NCBI RefSeq assembly: GCF_046630445.1
Contig: NC_092341.1
Location: forward strand, 4,254,001-4,318,000
DNA: 64,000 nucleotides
Reading direction: 5' to 3'
DNA from: Rutidosis leptorrhynchoides
Taxonomy: Eukaryota > Streptophyta > Magnoliopsida > Asterales > Asteraceae
Position numbers and translations under genes: made by a program. This document shows, in pieces, positions 36,641 through 49,744 of the stretch (its first letter is position 1; every line of letters begins with the position of its first letter). The notes beneath the pieces are model-generated. The model had not been told where the DNA came from. It saw only the letters and a list, made by a program, of their open reading frames with translations, and did no database searches.

Positions 36641-37653
36641 CTGTTTGAATGTGTGTTTTGATGATTATGTTATACTTGATTTATTGGTGGTACCGAGGTA
36701 TGATTCTTGATTTGATTACATCATTTTCAGGTGAAAAGGACAAAGAGAAGACTTAGTAAGATTAGAACTCTGAGCGCCTTCTATTGCTAGTAATCGGTGA
36801 GTGAAACTATCTGTCGTTAAAGTATATAGTAGCAGATTATGCTACTGTAGATATGATATCTATTATGATTGCCATTTGTTAGATTACTACCTATTTGATT
36901 GTATTCGTAAGTTAATATGTGCACAATGTGAGATGCCCAACTGAGTTAGAAAGGATGGAAGGGACCGTCTGAGTCATAAAGGTTGGGTCCATGAGATCTA
37001 ACGAGTCAGAAAGGTTGGGTTCAAATGTGACTAGTCGTGTGTAAAGTTTGAATGACGCACACCCTGCGTCCGGATTGCTATACGAGGAAGTCAGTAACAT
37101 AAACTATCCATAAGCTCTAGCTCGATCAGATAGTGGTTGCTTGCCCATACAAGCCGCTGATCTTCTTATTGTGGTGTTGCTATTATGTCTTTGATGTGAA
37201 TATGTTATTAACCGTTGTATGATGTGATGATTTATGTTTTGTTGTTGATAGTTTCATTCACTTAAGTTTGTGTTAATCCCTCACTACTTCCTTGAAGGTT
37301 TTGGATCTTTTACATGATTAGTTAGAAGGGAGATGAGCTGATGAAGATATGTTTGACAAAACTGAACTCTAATGTTGTTTGATATTAAATTATCAATGAT
37401 TTTACCTAGCACCAGTTTGTAACCGGATATCTTAATTAAATGTAATTAAGATATATTTTATGTAATTAATGTTATGTTTGTTTAATATAATATTTTCACC
37501 GTGATTTTTAAAAAATGGTCGGTGTTACATAGGTAAAATAGAGAATTTTTTAACATATTCCTCTCATAAAAAGACTATTATATTCCAACCTTACTATAAT
37601 GTTTTTATTCCTGTGATGACAACATTTTTTTTGAGTGTTAGTTACTTTTATAT

Positions 37654-38297
37654 TACTTTCTTCGTCTCATTTTCTGCCCACTTTACTATTTTTATTTATT
37701 CTACAAATATTGTCACTTACTTTAAATAATAATAAAAAATAGTTAAAATTTTAATTATGTCTCGTTTATTATTGCAAATTTAACATAAAATATATTAATT
37801 AATTTATTAGTTACTATTTATAACAAAATTAACAACAACAACAACAACAACAACAAAACTCAATACCACATGAGTGGTGTATGGGGGAGGTGAGATGTAG
37901 ACAATTCTTCCCCTATCCGAGAATAAAAACAAGTCATTTCCCCACCCAGAGTGAAACACTCTCAAAAGTAAAGAAAGTCATCCATCTCTCTCTATTCGAC
38001 GAATAAATAGATTGCTTCCGAGTGGACCCCCGACCAATAAGTAGGAAATTTTTTTAAAAGAATCATAAGATAAAATTGAGACTTCATGAAAATGGTAGAA
38101 TCAAATTTCCATGGGTTTTAAATCCTGTCTGAAATTCAATTTAGGATTCAAACGGCAGTCAAGACGTCAATAAATCGACGCTTGCTGTTGACTAAAAAAA
38201 GAGCCGTATTTAAATGAAAGAGAAAATTAAATAATTCATCAATATTTTAAATCCAATAAACAATGAAACATGACTGGTTTTTAAAACGGATGGAGTA
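37654..38297. mobile_element. Stowaway-like MITE with an insertion
   Basis: The left end TACTTTCTTCGTCTCATTTT and the right end AAAACGGATGGAGTA are inverted partners of the CTCCCTCCGTCCC-type Tc1/mariner MITE terminus, with TA at both edges. The normal small body is enlarged by a SINE-like insertion at 37832-38040. Confidence 0.72.
37832..38040 (-). mobile_element. SINE-like retroposon with a (GTT)n tail
   Basis: On the minus strand it runs from GGTCGGGGGTCCACTCGG to a GTTGTTGTTG tail (plus strand (AAC)n at 37832-37856). A TTG-type tail and the GGGGGAGGTGAGATGTAGAC segment recall dispersed plant SINEs such as the TTG-tailed tobacco TS type; that assignment is from memory and tentative. Confidence 0.5.
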
Positions 38298-39073
38298 TTT
38301 GACTTGTGTTTAGTCATCAATGTTTAATGAATAGTAATGCTGGCTGTTAATAAGAAAAGATTTACTCATTTGTTTCGGCAACTTTATGGCTCATATGGAA
38401 GTTGTTTAATGACTTGATTTTCAATTAGGTCAATTAAGAAAAGTTCGATTTTTAATTCAATTCGTTTCTTTTCTTATAATTAGTTAAAATTTAGAGGTTA
38501 TCCTTGTATTTCTAAAAATGATTGGCTTGTAAATCTTTTGTAACTTGTTTTCTCTCCTAGTTCCTTGTTGAGTTTGATTTATTAATTGTCATTAGAAAAA
38601 AAAAATGGTGCCTGTTAAAAAAAAATTAATAGTAATAGTGATAGTAATATTGTATCTTCTACGGAGTAATATAGTACTATGAGTCAACGTGTTTCTACGT
38701 AGATTTTGTATTAAAACTAAAATATAAGTCAAAAGTCAAATACTTTGTTTTTGCAAAAGTAATTATGCACTCCGTAATTAACAAGAAAAATATTGTGCGT
38801 TAATAAGAGTTGATACGTGTCATTAGCAAACAACCATGATCTTGTTACATCTCCGACCAACACGTGGACCAACAGCTCCAAATCCCGTAGATAAAAATGG
38901 TCTCCTGTTACGACAATCGCTCTGGTTAATAGCGTACGATATAATTAATTTATTTCTACAATCTAATTGAATTCCTGCCCTTTTTGACTTCTCATATGAC
39001 AATTACCCCCACTATTTATTACGCAAAATAAGCAGTTTTGTGTAGTTTGTATGATTTGTCAGTCTCGATTTAA
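38298..39073. other. Unassigned AT-rich sequence
   Basis: No frame of note and no clear repeat boundary. A CTACGGAGTA/CTCCGTA pair at about 38659 and 38771 might be a degraded MITE. Confidence 0.4.
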
Positions 39074-39335
39074 TATTCCCTCCATTCTATATCAATCTAT
39101 ATCAATCGTTCATTATTTCTTTTTAGAATGTTTAAATTAATTCTTTATTTCTATAAATGAAAAAAAATAACGTGATAAAAATTTTTATGCCCCTACTTTA
39201 TATATGTAACATAGAATGATAGGTGAAAAATAGGAGGTAAGACCAGAAAGTAAAAAAAAAAAAATACATGTGTCATTTTTCTTAAACTGTGCGTTTTTTT
39301 TGTCTTGGGACAAAAGATTTGAAACGGAGGGAGTA
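39074..39335. mobile_element. Stowaway-like MITE
   Basis: 262 bp with left end TATTCCCTCCATTC and right end GAAACGGAGGGAGTA, which pair as inverted repeats. TA dinucleotides lie at both edges. No coding capacity. Confidence 0.78.
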
Positions 39336-39352
39336 TGTCACATTTTCATTTT

Positions 39353-39508
39353 GGTATGTTCCAATTTAATAGTGCATTTTTTATTTCAACCAATCACGAG
39401 ATGTTATTGTGAAAAGATAAGATATTTTATTAATGGAGAATGAAGTTAGTGGAATTTTCTAAAATTGCGTGTTTTTATCGTAGATTATTAAGTTGAGACA
39501 GGGAAGCA
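39353..39508. mobile_element. Degenerate MITE related to 63336-63548
   Basis: TTCCAATTTAATAGTGCA at the left, an internal TTAGTGGAATTTTCTAAAATTG-like word (inverted relative to 63388) and a decayed AAGTTGAGACAGGGA right end match the 213-bp MITE near the right end of the window. Confidence 0.5.
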
Positions 39509-40160
39509 TTATAACATGTTAACTTTTTATTCTTTTAACTTTAATGCTTACTTTGGTGACAGAGATTTACATAAATTATGCGGTTACTCCCCGACTTGAC
39601 GTTCATTAATACGATGCAAGTAAGTGACCACATGTGTCAGACACGTAAGTTTGTTTTCATCTACTCCATTATACATCCCTTTTCCCATTGCTCTCATCAT
39701 CAACAAACCAAAAAAATCCAAACCAGACTCTAACGAGTTATTTGCATAATCGATCTAGACTCTTGGAATAGGGCAAAAAAGAACGAAGTGTCCTCACGAT
39801 CACCATACCCCACCTGGACTCTTGGAGGTTCTAATAGAGTTGCAGGGTTTCTACTTTTTCATACATCAAGCATAACAATCAATTACCTGTTATTGTTTAT
39901 AATCCTTCTTCACGTACCATTGTCGCATGTCCTCCGCCACTTGCACTACCATATAACATCCTCGTCGTCGGAGCTCAAATATGTGAAAGCGCGTCTCATC
40001 GCCAAAAACGCCCCTTAGAATTGGTGGATTTGAATGCTTGTGTGTGTTTTTATTATATTACTTTCAATTAAAAAAATATTCTTGTTTGAGCTTATTGTTA
40101 GACTTTGAGAGTTTCTTTTGGATTTACAAAATATTGCTTAATTTTTGAATTATTATGATA
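39509..40160. other. Unassigned sequence
   Basis: There is a TATA-like TTATACATCC near 39670 followed by a CT/CA-rich leader-like stretch. The only open frame downstream begins with GTG at 39788 and has no ATG, so no gene is called. Confidence 0.4.
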
Positions 40161-40777
40161 ATATACTATTTTACACCTCCGAAGCACAATTATTATATTA
40201 ACTATTAGACAAAAATGATGAATAGTATCAGGGGTATTTTCGTCACTTTGTTTTTTTCTCTAACTTCCACTTTGCCAAAAAAAACCCCAACACTTTGTTC
40301 AAACATTAAAACCGGCCCCCAACCGGGGTTGGGGGGTAAAGTGTCAAATCAACATTTTCACAAAAAAACTTAAATAAACTCCACTCAAATATTCAACGGG
40401 TCATATCTTTTCGCTCGCAACGAGTTAAATTTTTCCGGCATCATCGTTAAACTCGAAATAATTTTATGAACACAATGTCACTAACTATACGCAAAACGGA
40501 TTCTTTTTAAAAAACACTAAATATTTGTGGTACTTTTCATACACGTTGATTTTGTGTTAAATTTTTAAAAGTCGACAATTCCATAGCGAAACGCGGAGAT
40601 GCACATATATTGTTAATTTAAAATAATATTTAAATCTTTCACGGGTTATACTTTTAGTTCGACTCAAGTTGCGCTTAAACGACATTATCGTTAGCCACGA
40701 AATAATTTTACAAACTAAACGCAATAAAATACATTGAAAACCTAACCTCCGGCGCGAAGCAAGGGTTCGAAAACTAG
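40161..40777 (+). mobile_element. Small non-autonomous Helitron (left end approximate)
   Basis: The right end reads GGCGCGAAGCAAGGGTTCGAAAACTAG followed by T, in the form of a Helitron 3' terminus: a GC-rich hairpin-forming segment a few bases before CTAG. Internal stretches (GGGTTATACTTTTAGTTCG, CGTTAGCCACGAAATAA) are usual for plant Helitron tails. The left end near ATATACTATTTTACACC lacks a clean TC and is a guess. Confidence 0.6.
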
Positions 40778-40879
40778 TTTGTCCTATTTCTCAAGTATAA
40801 CAATTTTATTGATTATGACCCAGCAAACTCATTATGGCTTCTAAATTGATACGGAACCAAATAAATCAATTTCTCGTTA

Positions 40880-40965
<86 letters not shown>
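40880..40965. repeat. (TAA)n microsatellite
   Basis: An uninterrupted TAA tract of about 86 bases, roughly 100 bases after the Helitron end. Confidence 0.97.
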
Positions 40966-40967
<2 letters not shown>

Positions 40968-41126
40968 TACATTGATAAATTATATATGTATATCATCTTA
41001 TATTACTAGTTGCATTTCAATTCAAAACTATTATTTACCTGAATAGTCATTGTGGGTTCATATCTCTGACTAATGTCAATCATTTATTATTTATTTTTAT
41101 AATATTTATTAAATCAAAGAGAAATA

Positions 41127-41600
41127 GGGATGAAAATGGGCTAAAAAAAACTCGTGAACCGCAGGTACTCTTGTTCGTAACGGGCGGGTAGTTATGAAAA
41201 AATGTACTCGCGGGCACGGGTCGAGTAAAATTTTGTACCCGTTGGCGGGTCACGGACGGGTCGCGTTTATACCCATCACGGGTAAATCCCGACCCGTTAT
41301 CTTTGATGCACGTTTGAGCTACCCACGGGTATACCCAAATACATATACTTAATTATATTTTATATAATTTAATTTATTAATGTATTTTCATAATTATTTG
41401 CAAGTTTACGCGCGAGTAGTGGGTATCCGTGACTAAAAATTAGTTAAAGTGCACCTTTTGTAAACCCGCGAATTTACACGCGTGTCGCGGGTACTCACGG
41501 GTTGCTGGTACGAGCAGAAAAAATTTACCTGTTGGCAGGTAAACGGGTGCTGCGAAAGAAAAAATCTTAACGAGTGGGTCGCGTATTAAGGATCTGCGCC
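41127..41600. repeat. CGGGT-rich dispersed repeat
   Basis: GGGATGAAAATGGGC opens a region packed with imperfect CGGGT/ACCCG words (ACGGGCGGGTAG, GGCGGGTCACGGACGGGTCGCG, CACGGGTATACCC). This is a widespread plant repeat style of uncertain class. I found no terminal inverted repeats or coding frame. An AT-rich gap at 41341-41400 splits it. Confidence 0.55.
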
Positions 41601-41639
41601 CGTCGCCCGCAGATTCCTTTCCTAAAGTGAAAAGCCCTT

Positions 41640-42574
41640 GGTAGTGTAACAAATGTCACATTATGATTTTTATTTCAAATTTCAAAATCGATATTTTTCA
41701 AACGTTCAAATTAATTATTTATTACTAATTTAATAGATGTAAGTTTGACAGACTGGCTGACGTCTTAAATTGTGACCAGGATGTTACTTTCTCGAAACCC
41801 AGGAGCGTTCCCCTCACTTTTTATACAACTTTTGACGCTCTTTTTCTTTAAAATTATAGAAGTGTGCACTCAATCATTTTTTCTCGCTTTTTTTTTTCAA
41901 ACTTTCTCGAGAATTTTTTAATTAGATCTACTTTGAAATCTGATATGAAAATGTAAGTAATGTTAATGAACTACGGCTAATTATATTATGTTGGATAAAA
42001 ATAAACGGTCTGTCGCGAGAGCGCGAAGCTAAGTCAAATCTTATTTTTGTAAGAGAAACCACTAATGCGATATTTTCTGTTGCTTTCAATTTATGTAACA
42101 AAAATATTAATATATGATCAAAGTATCTTATACTTTTATAACAATCACCTATTTAATATGATTACACTTAGAATTACAAATTAGAATTCCAATTGAACGT
42201 ACAAGTTCTTTTAGCGTATAAAATGAGCTTACGCTCTCCTTGTTGAGCTCTTTTATACATTTCACTATCTTGTTTTAAAATTCCCGTATATATAATATAA
42301 CGGTCTGTACTCTGTATATTAGGACCATAATTGATGTATGCAAAAGCGTATTACATTACATTACATTTGCATACTATTTGTTACTAGACCATACATATTA
42401 GGTGAATACACATGGAAAAAGTAATACATAGACACCCAATTCAAGGACCCACTCACGACGTGCATCCACTTGCTATTTAGTTTTAACTTAATTTGTTAAA
42501 GTGTACCATTTTAATTCATTCCTCGAGATGGATGTTAAAAAGGATGTAAGGAAACACATGTTGTAATGAATACA

Positions 42575-42577
<3 letters not shown>
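41640..42577. other. Unassigned AT-rich sequence
   Basis: No convincing frame. CTGTCGCGAGAGCGCGAAG at about 42010 is an isolated GC-rich word resembling a Helitron hairpin, but no CTRR end follows. Confidence 0.4.
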
Positions 42578-42829
<252 letters not shown>

Positions 42830-44166
42830 GAAATCTTGGGTCAAGAAATAAAGCCTATGTATCGGCATCGGTTGAAATAAATTTCCATTTATGGAAACTT
42901 ATCATTTTTTGAATTGAAATATGTGAATCTAAAACTATGGATTACTATCATGTGAACCGGCCTCTACAATCCATAAAGTGATAATAATGCCAATGCCCCC
43001 TAAATATTATCATTCAACCACTATGCACACTTCAAAATTTAAAAAATCGAACATAGATACAATCCATAAACAACAGTAAGTATAAAAGTTTTTTCCGTAT
43101 TATCTTAATATAATATTTTATTCAAATATATACGTCTACTTGTCTACTTGAATTATCATGTACTCGTTTAGACTCTTTCTATAGTAAGGATATGATTAGT
43201 GAAACTTGAATAAACTTTTTTAAGTTTCGTAACATACACTGAATAGAACCTCGTGCACCAACTATAGGTGAATGAGGAACATACATAATCTCATAGAATG
43301 GAACTTCATTCACACACTTACGTATGGAGTATTATATTTGTGAACTGGACTGATCAGGCATAGAATAGAGGGGTCGAATCCGGTTCATGCTTGTCAACAA
43401 TAAATATGAGATTTAAGGGTTGCTTGAGTTTAACTCTCCGGTACGGAGTACCGTATATAACCCCTTACGAGATGAGGATCTCACCAGGGGTGGTTAAACG
43501 TAGACCCACCATCGATGAGTTGGCCGGTTATTGATGGCTCGGGTTGGGTTATAGGATTTATGTTCATAGAACGTTACCTGTAGATCGAGAGTAAGTCTAG
43601 TGATATGCTGTAAGTCCAGTAGCGCGGGTAAAGCTGCGCTATAAGAGAGGCGTTACTGTACTTTGATACTAAAAATAGTATATGTGTGGGACTTGAATGA
43701 ATCTTATCCCCATTTGCTGTGACTTGGGTCCTTTATTTATAGGGTAAACTTTTTTGTCTTCTATTGCCATGTAATAAGGTTAGAGGGTCGTGACCTGCCA
43801 ACAGTACTTCCTTGTGTGAGCTGATATGACAAAAGTAAAAAGCTTTTTTTCGGACCTGATTCTTGTCTGCCACGTACACTCTGTTAGCTACATCGTCGCC
43901 TGACATGCACACGTACCCTCAGTGACAGAACAGGGGTTGTGCCAGGTCCATGACCTGGCGCCTCGTCCGCTTTAGCACGCTATATGCGTGGCCTGTATGG
44001 CGGTGTTGTTTGATGTGCAACACGAGCTAATCGGGTATGCGTATCATTATCGACTTGCATAAAAATCTTCAATTTCCCTATTGGAGTTTTATAAACATCA
44101 TTATCTGACTGCACAACTGCTTCCACCTCATAACATAATCATAATTCATAATCACATCATATCATA
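42830..44166. other. Unassigned sequence
   Basis: No open frame of note. A short palindrome GGTACGGAGTACC occurs at about 43440. A TATTTATAGGG box near 43732 and the more GC-rich 43840-44060 stretch look like LTR material, but no TG...CA boundary pair could be set. Confidence 0.4.
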
Positions 44167-44201
44167 TCTTACTACTATATAAGAAGAAGTGCTTCTTCAA
44201 C

Positions 44202-45447
44202 AGCATGCTATATGTCTGCCACGTGGTGGCTTTTCATTCGGTTTTTTTATTCCTGGCTTTTCATTCGGTTTTTTTATTCCATTTAAAACATATATTTGAT
44301 GATTACTAGCTTGTAAGTTTTTAACTTTTGTCTTTTTTGGCTTTCAACTCTCATATGGACTCAAGTTTATCGGGCTTGGACTCAGTAGAACCGGAGCTGC
44401 CCCAATGCCTGCCACTTCTCAACTAATCATTGGTTCATACATGTCACTTTCTCTATTCGTGCTACTCACGTGCAATTTAATGGTTTAAATTTTAATTTAT
44501 TTCTTTTTCACTAGCTAAAATTGCTAAAACTAAATTAATGTTAGATACAACACCTCCATTCCATTTTGCTCCCATTAAGATTAGGATACGTGTATACTTT
44601 TCTTTTACCATCCACACTTCTTTGATTTACACGTATATGCCTTTTAGTAGCTGGTGACGGTAAATGTTCCATAATACAACACGTATCCACCTTTATTCAT
44701 GTTTTACTTCTTTGATGATGGGCACACATCTTCTTTCCTCTCGCTAGCTTTCTTTTCACAATTCATTTCTCACATAAGTTTCTTCATTTGCTCCATTTAG
44801 AGTTTCATTATTGAGTTATTCATAGTGTCTTATTGTGACTTTTAAATTAGAGTTTAATTCATGGTTTTCTGATTCGCAGGTTTGCAGCAGGGTAATTACA
44901 CTATCTTATTTGCAGTTTTCCGGCAAGTTAAACTTTCGGGTTTCATTATTTCTTTGGGGCGTGTCAACCTTGGTTGATGTAGCTTGGTTTTAATTTTTTA
45001 TTTTTTAATTAAAACTCTTTTAATTGAAGCTACTATAACTTGCACCGTTTTCTTACTTTTTATGGTTAGCTACCAGTATGATTCACACCGCTTTATTTGT
45101 AATACCTTGTTCTTAGCTACCTTTATTATTTGTAATACATGGGGTTGATCTATTAATGATTCATATCGATGATAATTTCATATTTAAAGATGAATGAACC
45201 TAAAGTCAATTACATTATATTTTTATTTGTCATGTTGCAAGTCGTCTTACTTAAAATTTAGACTGTAATAATACAGTTTTAGTTATCTCATGTAACATAT
45301 CCATATGGATTAACTATCGTCAGTTATTTAGTTTAGCATTTAAGTTAATATTAAGCTATTATTAGTACTGCATAAAAGCTTTTTTAACAGAGTTATTTTT
45401 ACCCATTTAGTCATGGTTAACTTGCTTGACATTATTGTTATAACCAA
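44202..45447 (+). repeat. Direct repeat R1
   Basis: 1246 bp from AGCATGCTATATGTCTGCC to TTATTGTTATAACCAA, nearly identical to R2 (47726-48976). It lacks R2's continuation and is joined to LTR fragment C. Confidence 0.95.
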
Positions 45448-46521
45448 TTCTGAAGACCCGTCCTAATCCATCCGGACGAAGTCCATATCGATTATAAACG
45501 ATTCACAACAGTTGATTACATCGCGAGGTACTTGACCTCTATATGATACATTTTACAAACATTGCATTCGTTTTTGAAAAGACAATATTTCATTACATCG
45601 AAGGTGGACGTCATGCATACCATTTTATAATATCTAACTATAATTGACTTAATAATAATCTTGATGAACTCAACGACTTGAATGCAACGTCTTTTGAAAT
45701 ATGCCATGAATGACTCCAAGTAAGGTCTCTAAAATGAGCAAATGCACAGCGGGAGATTTCTTTCGTACCTGAGAATAAACATGCTTTAAAGTGTCAACCA
45801 AAAGGTTGGTGAGTTCATTAGTTTATCATAAATAATCATTTCATAATTTTTAATAGACCACAAGATTTCATATTTCCATTTCTCATAAACATACGTCCCA
45901 TGCATAGAGACAAAAATATCATTCATATGGATTGAACACCTGGTAACCGACATTCACAAAATGCATATTAGAATATCCCCATCATTCCGGGATCCTCCTT
46001 CGGACATGATATAAATTTCGAAGTACTAAAGCATCCGGTACTTTGGATGGGGCTTGTTGGGCCCGATAGATCTATCTTTAGAGTTCGCGTCAATTAGGGT
46101 GTCTGTTCCCTAATTCTTAGATTACCAGACTTAATAAAAAGGGCATATTCGATTAGATAATCCAACCATAGAATGTAGTTTCGATCACTTGTGTCTATTT
46201 CGTAAAGCATATATAAAAGCAGTGCATTATTCTCAGTCCCAAAAATATATATATTGTAAAAGCATTTAAAAAGGGAGCAAATGAAACTCACCTCATGTAT
46301 TTTGTAGTAAAAATACATATAACGACATTAAACAACTGAACAATGCAGGGTTGGCCTTGGATTCACGAACCTATATCATTTGTATATATATTAAAATGTA
46401 TAATCGTATTCGAACAAGTTTATATATTATAACTTGAATTATATATTATACTTATTTAGTTTGTGTATATATTTTAAATGTTTAATATCTATATATATTT
46501 GGTTATATTAATATATCTATA

Positions 46522-46524
<3 letters not shown>

Positions 46525-46600
<76 letters not shown>

Positions 46601-46601
46601 G

Positions 46602-46700
<99 letters not shown>

Positions 46701-46701
46701 G

Positions 46702-46760
<59 letters not shown>
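46525..46760. repeat. (TA)n microsatellite with regular G interruptions
   Basis: About 235 bases of TA with TGTATA interruptions spaced roughly 14-24 bases apart, giving a higher-order repeat. Confidence 0.95.
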
Positions 46761-47252
46761 GGTTAATATTATATAAAAATATTCTTAGTTCGTTATTTAT
46801 AATTATTTATATAAATAACGTTATTATAATTGGTAGATGATATATAAACTATTAATATGATTATAATATATGTATTAAGTATATTTTAGGTATAAAATAT
46901 TTATTTGCAACGAAAATGATAGTTTTGATAATAATGATTTACTAATAATAATAACTTCCTTAATATTGATAATACTAATATAAATAACGATATTGTTAAA
47001 ATTGATACATATGTTTATAATAATAATAGTAAAACTAATAATTGCGAAAATGATATTTATACTAACATTAGTGAGAGTAATAATAATTTGTATTATTTTA
47101 TAACAATAATAATAATCCTAAACATATTCATAATAATAATAATAGTACTAAAAATGGTACAATTACTAATATTTACAAAAATAATAATAAGTTGTATTAT
47201 TTTTCCACCAATTATAAGGTTTATAATGAAAGTTTTATTATGTTCCTAATAA

Positions 47253-47364
<112 letters not shown>

Positions 47365-47725
47365 CCTAATACTTAATAGTATTAATAATACTAAGTAATT
47401 ATAATAACTTTAGTAATAATAACAATTATGATACATATAATACTAATTATAATCTTAAGAATAACAATAACAATAATAAACATAATAATAATGATGATAA
47501 TAATATTTGTGAAATAATAATAACAAAGAAAAAAAATAAAAAGATTACTACCTCACAAAGAGTTTAAAAAAAATATATATATATGCTCACGCCCGGAATC
47601 GAACCCGAGACCTCTCGCTCACCCATAACACCTCAAACCATCCCTCCATTTCAGTCATTTCTGATTTAAGACCCTTAACTAATTATAACTCGTCTGTAGC
47701 CGAAATTGTCCAACAAGCTCAAGAT

Positions 47726-48976
47726 AGCATGCTATATGTCTGCCACGTGGTGGCTTTTCATTCGGTTTTTTTATTCCTGGCTTTTCATTCGGTTTTTTTA
47801 TTCCATTTAAAACATATATTTGATTTGATGATTACTAGCTTGTAAGTTTTTAACTTTTGTCTTTTTTGGCTTTCAACTCTCATATGGACTCAAGTTTATC
47901 GGGCTTGGACTCAGTGGAACCGGAGCTTCCCCAATGCCTGCCACTTCTCAACTAATCATTGGTTCATACATGTCACTTTCTCTATTCGTGCTACTCACGT
48001 GCAATTTAATGGTTTAAATTTTAATTTATTTCTTTTTCACTAGTTAAAATTGCTAAAACTAAATTAATGTTAGATACAACACCTCCATTCCATTTTGCTC
48101 CCATTAAGATTAGGATACGTGTATACTTTTCTTTTACCATCCACACTTCTTTGATTTACACGTATATGCCTTTTAGTAGCTGGTGACGGTAAATGTTCCA
48201 TAATACAACACGTATCCACCTTTATTCATGTTTTACTTCTTTGATGATGGGCACACATCTTCTTTCCTCTCGCTAGCTTTCTTTTCACAATTCATTTCTC
48301 ACATAAGTTTCTTCATTTGCTCCATTTAGAGTTTCATTATTGAGTTATTCATAGTGTCTTATTGTGACTTTTAAATTAGAGTTTAATTCATGGTTTTCTG
48401 ATTTGCAGGTTTGCAGCAGGGTAATTACACTATCTTATTTGCAGTTTTCCGGCAAGTTAAACTTTCGGGTTTCATTATTTCTTTCGGGCGTGTCAACCTT
48501 GGTTGATGTAGCTTGGTTTTAATTTTTAATTTTTTAATTAAGACTCTTTTAATTGAAGCTACTATAACTTGCACCGTTTTCTTACTTTTTATGGTTAGCT
48601 ACCAGTATGATTCACACCGCTTTATTTGTAATACCTTGTTCTTAGCTACCTTTATTATTTGTAATACATGGAGTTGATCTATTAATGATTCATATCGATG
48701 ATAATTTCATATTTAAAGATGAATGAACCTAAAGTCAATTACATTATATTTTTCTTTGTCATGTTGCAAGTCGTCTTACTTAAAATTTAGACTATAATAA
48801 TACAGTTTTAGTAATCTCATGTAACATATCCATATGGATTAACTATCGTCAGTTATTTAGTTTAGCATTTAAGTTAATATTAAGCTATTATTAGTACTGC
48901 ATAAAAGCTTTTTTAACAGAGTTATTTTTACCCATTTAGTCATGGTTAACTTTCTTGATATTATTGTTATAACCAA
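47726..48976 (+). repeat. Direct repeat R2
   Basis: 1251 bp, nearly identical to R1 apart from a 5-bp TTGAT-type addition and a few substitutions. It continues into the Helitron tail. Confidence 0.95.
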
Positions 48977-49166
48977 ATGGGCGAGATATGTGTGCAACAG
49001 AATGTGAATGAAGAATAAAGATGATTAAGATCGTGCCAAAAAAGTTTTTTCTATATTGAAGCTTTTCGAAACACGGTAAACAATATTAACCTATCATTAA
49101 TACTACATAAAAGGTTAAATGAAAATCTCGGAACGTACTTCAGATTATCATCAACCCGGGCTATGC

Positions 49167-49300
<134 letters not shown>

Positions 49301-49303
49301 TAG

Positions 49304-49744
49304 TATGTTTTTCGACCGTGCATGATACACAGCCCAACAAGTGCCCAATGTATTATCTTATGAAATAATTCAATAAACTTGTGAAGTGCCTAATGTGTGA
49401 TCATATGTTAATAATTCAAAAAATATGTAAATAATAAGTCCGTCACCATGAGCAAGATGATAAGTTGGACAACAACTAAAATGAAGATATGTGCATTTAA
49501 TATTTATATTTGATATTTGACATTTGACATTTGAATATTATTAAAAGAAAAATCATTTTTAAGTTTTATTATTCATAAACAATAAAGTTAAAAATAACTA
49601 AAAACTAAACGAAAACAAAATACCAGTAGCTAGCTTCATTATATATATATCATTTTATTGAACTAAAACAAAACAAAATAACAATCACCCTAATCATCGT
49701 CGTCATCATCATCAAAGACAATCAACAACCACATGTAACACATA
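49304..49744. other. Unassigned flank of element H
   Basis: AT-rich and without a gene. It contains a TTTGATATTTGACATTTGAC stutter at about 49509 and a short CATCATCATC run. It ends in ACATA, the target duplication of H, and continues after H at 61607. Confidence 0.5.

Larger units (their letters stand above)
33670..37529 (+). mobile_element. LTR-like remnant (TGTAATACCC...GGTGTTACA)
   Basis: The left edge TGTAATACCC and the right edge GGTCGGTGTTACA match the ends of plant Ty3/gypsy LTRs. A GACGAAATTTCTTTTAAGG motif, usual next to such LTRs, lies at about 33722-33740. No matching 5-bp duplication flanks the two ends (ATGAC versus TAGGT), so the pair may come from two events. It contains a CACTA end, a SINE-like candidate and a TTCGTGCG array. 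No pol is present. Sequence from 34450 to 35850 shows nothing else I can name. Confidence 0.45.

Noticed and set aside
33670..37529. Single clean solo LTR
   Set aside because: The flanking 5-bp sequences do not match, the length is large, and other elements are inside; kept only as an LTR-like remnant.
39788..40018. 76-residue frame with a hydrophobic stretch after a promoter-like region
   Set aside because: It begins with GTG, has no internal ATG, and a plant nuclear gene would need one. No family likeness.
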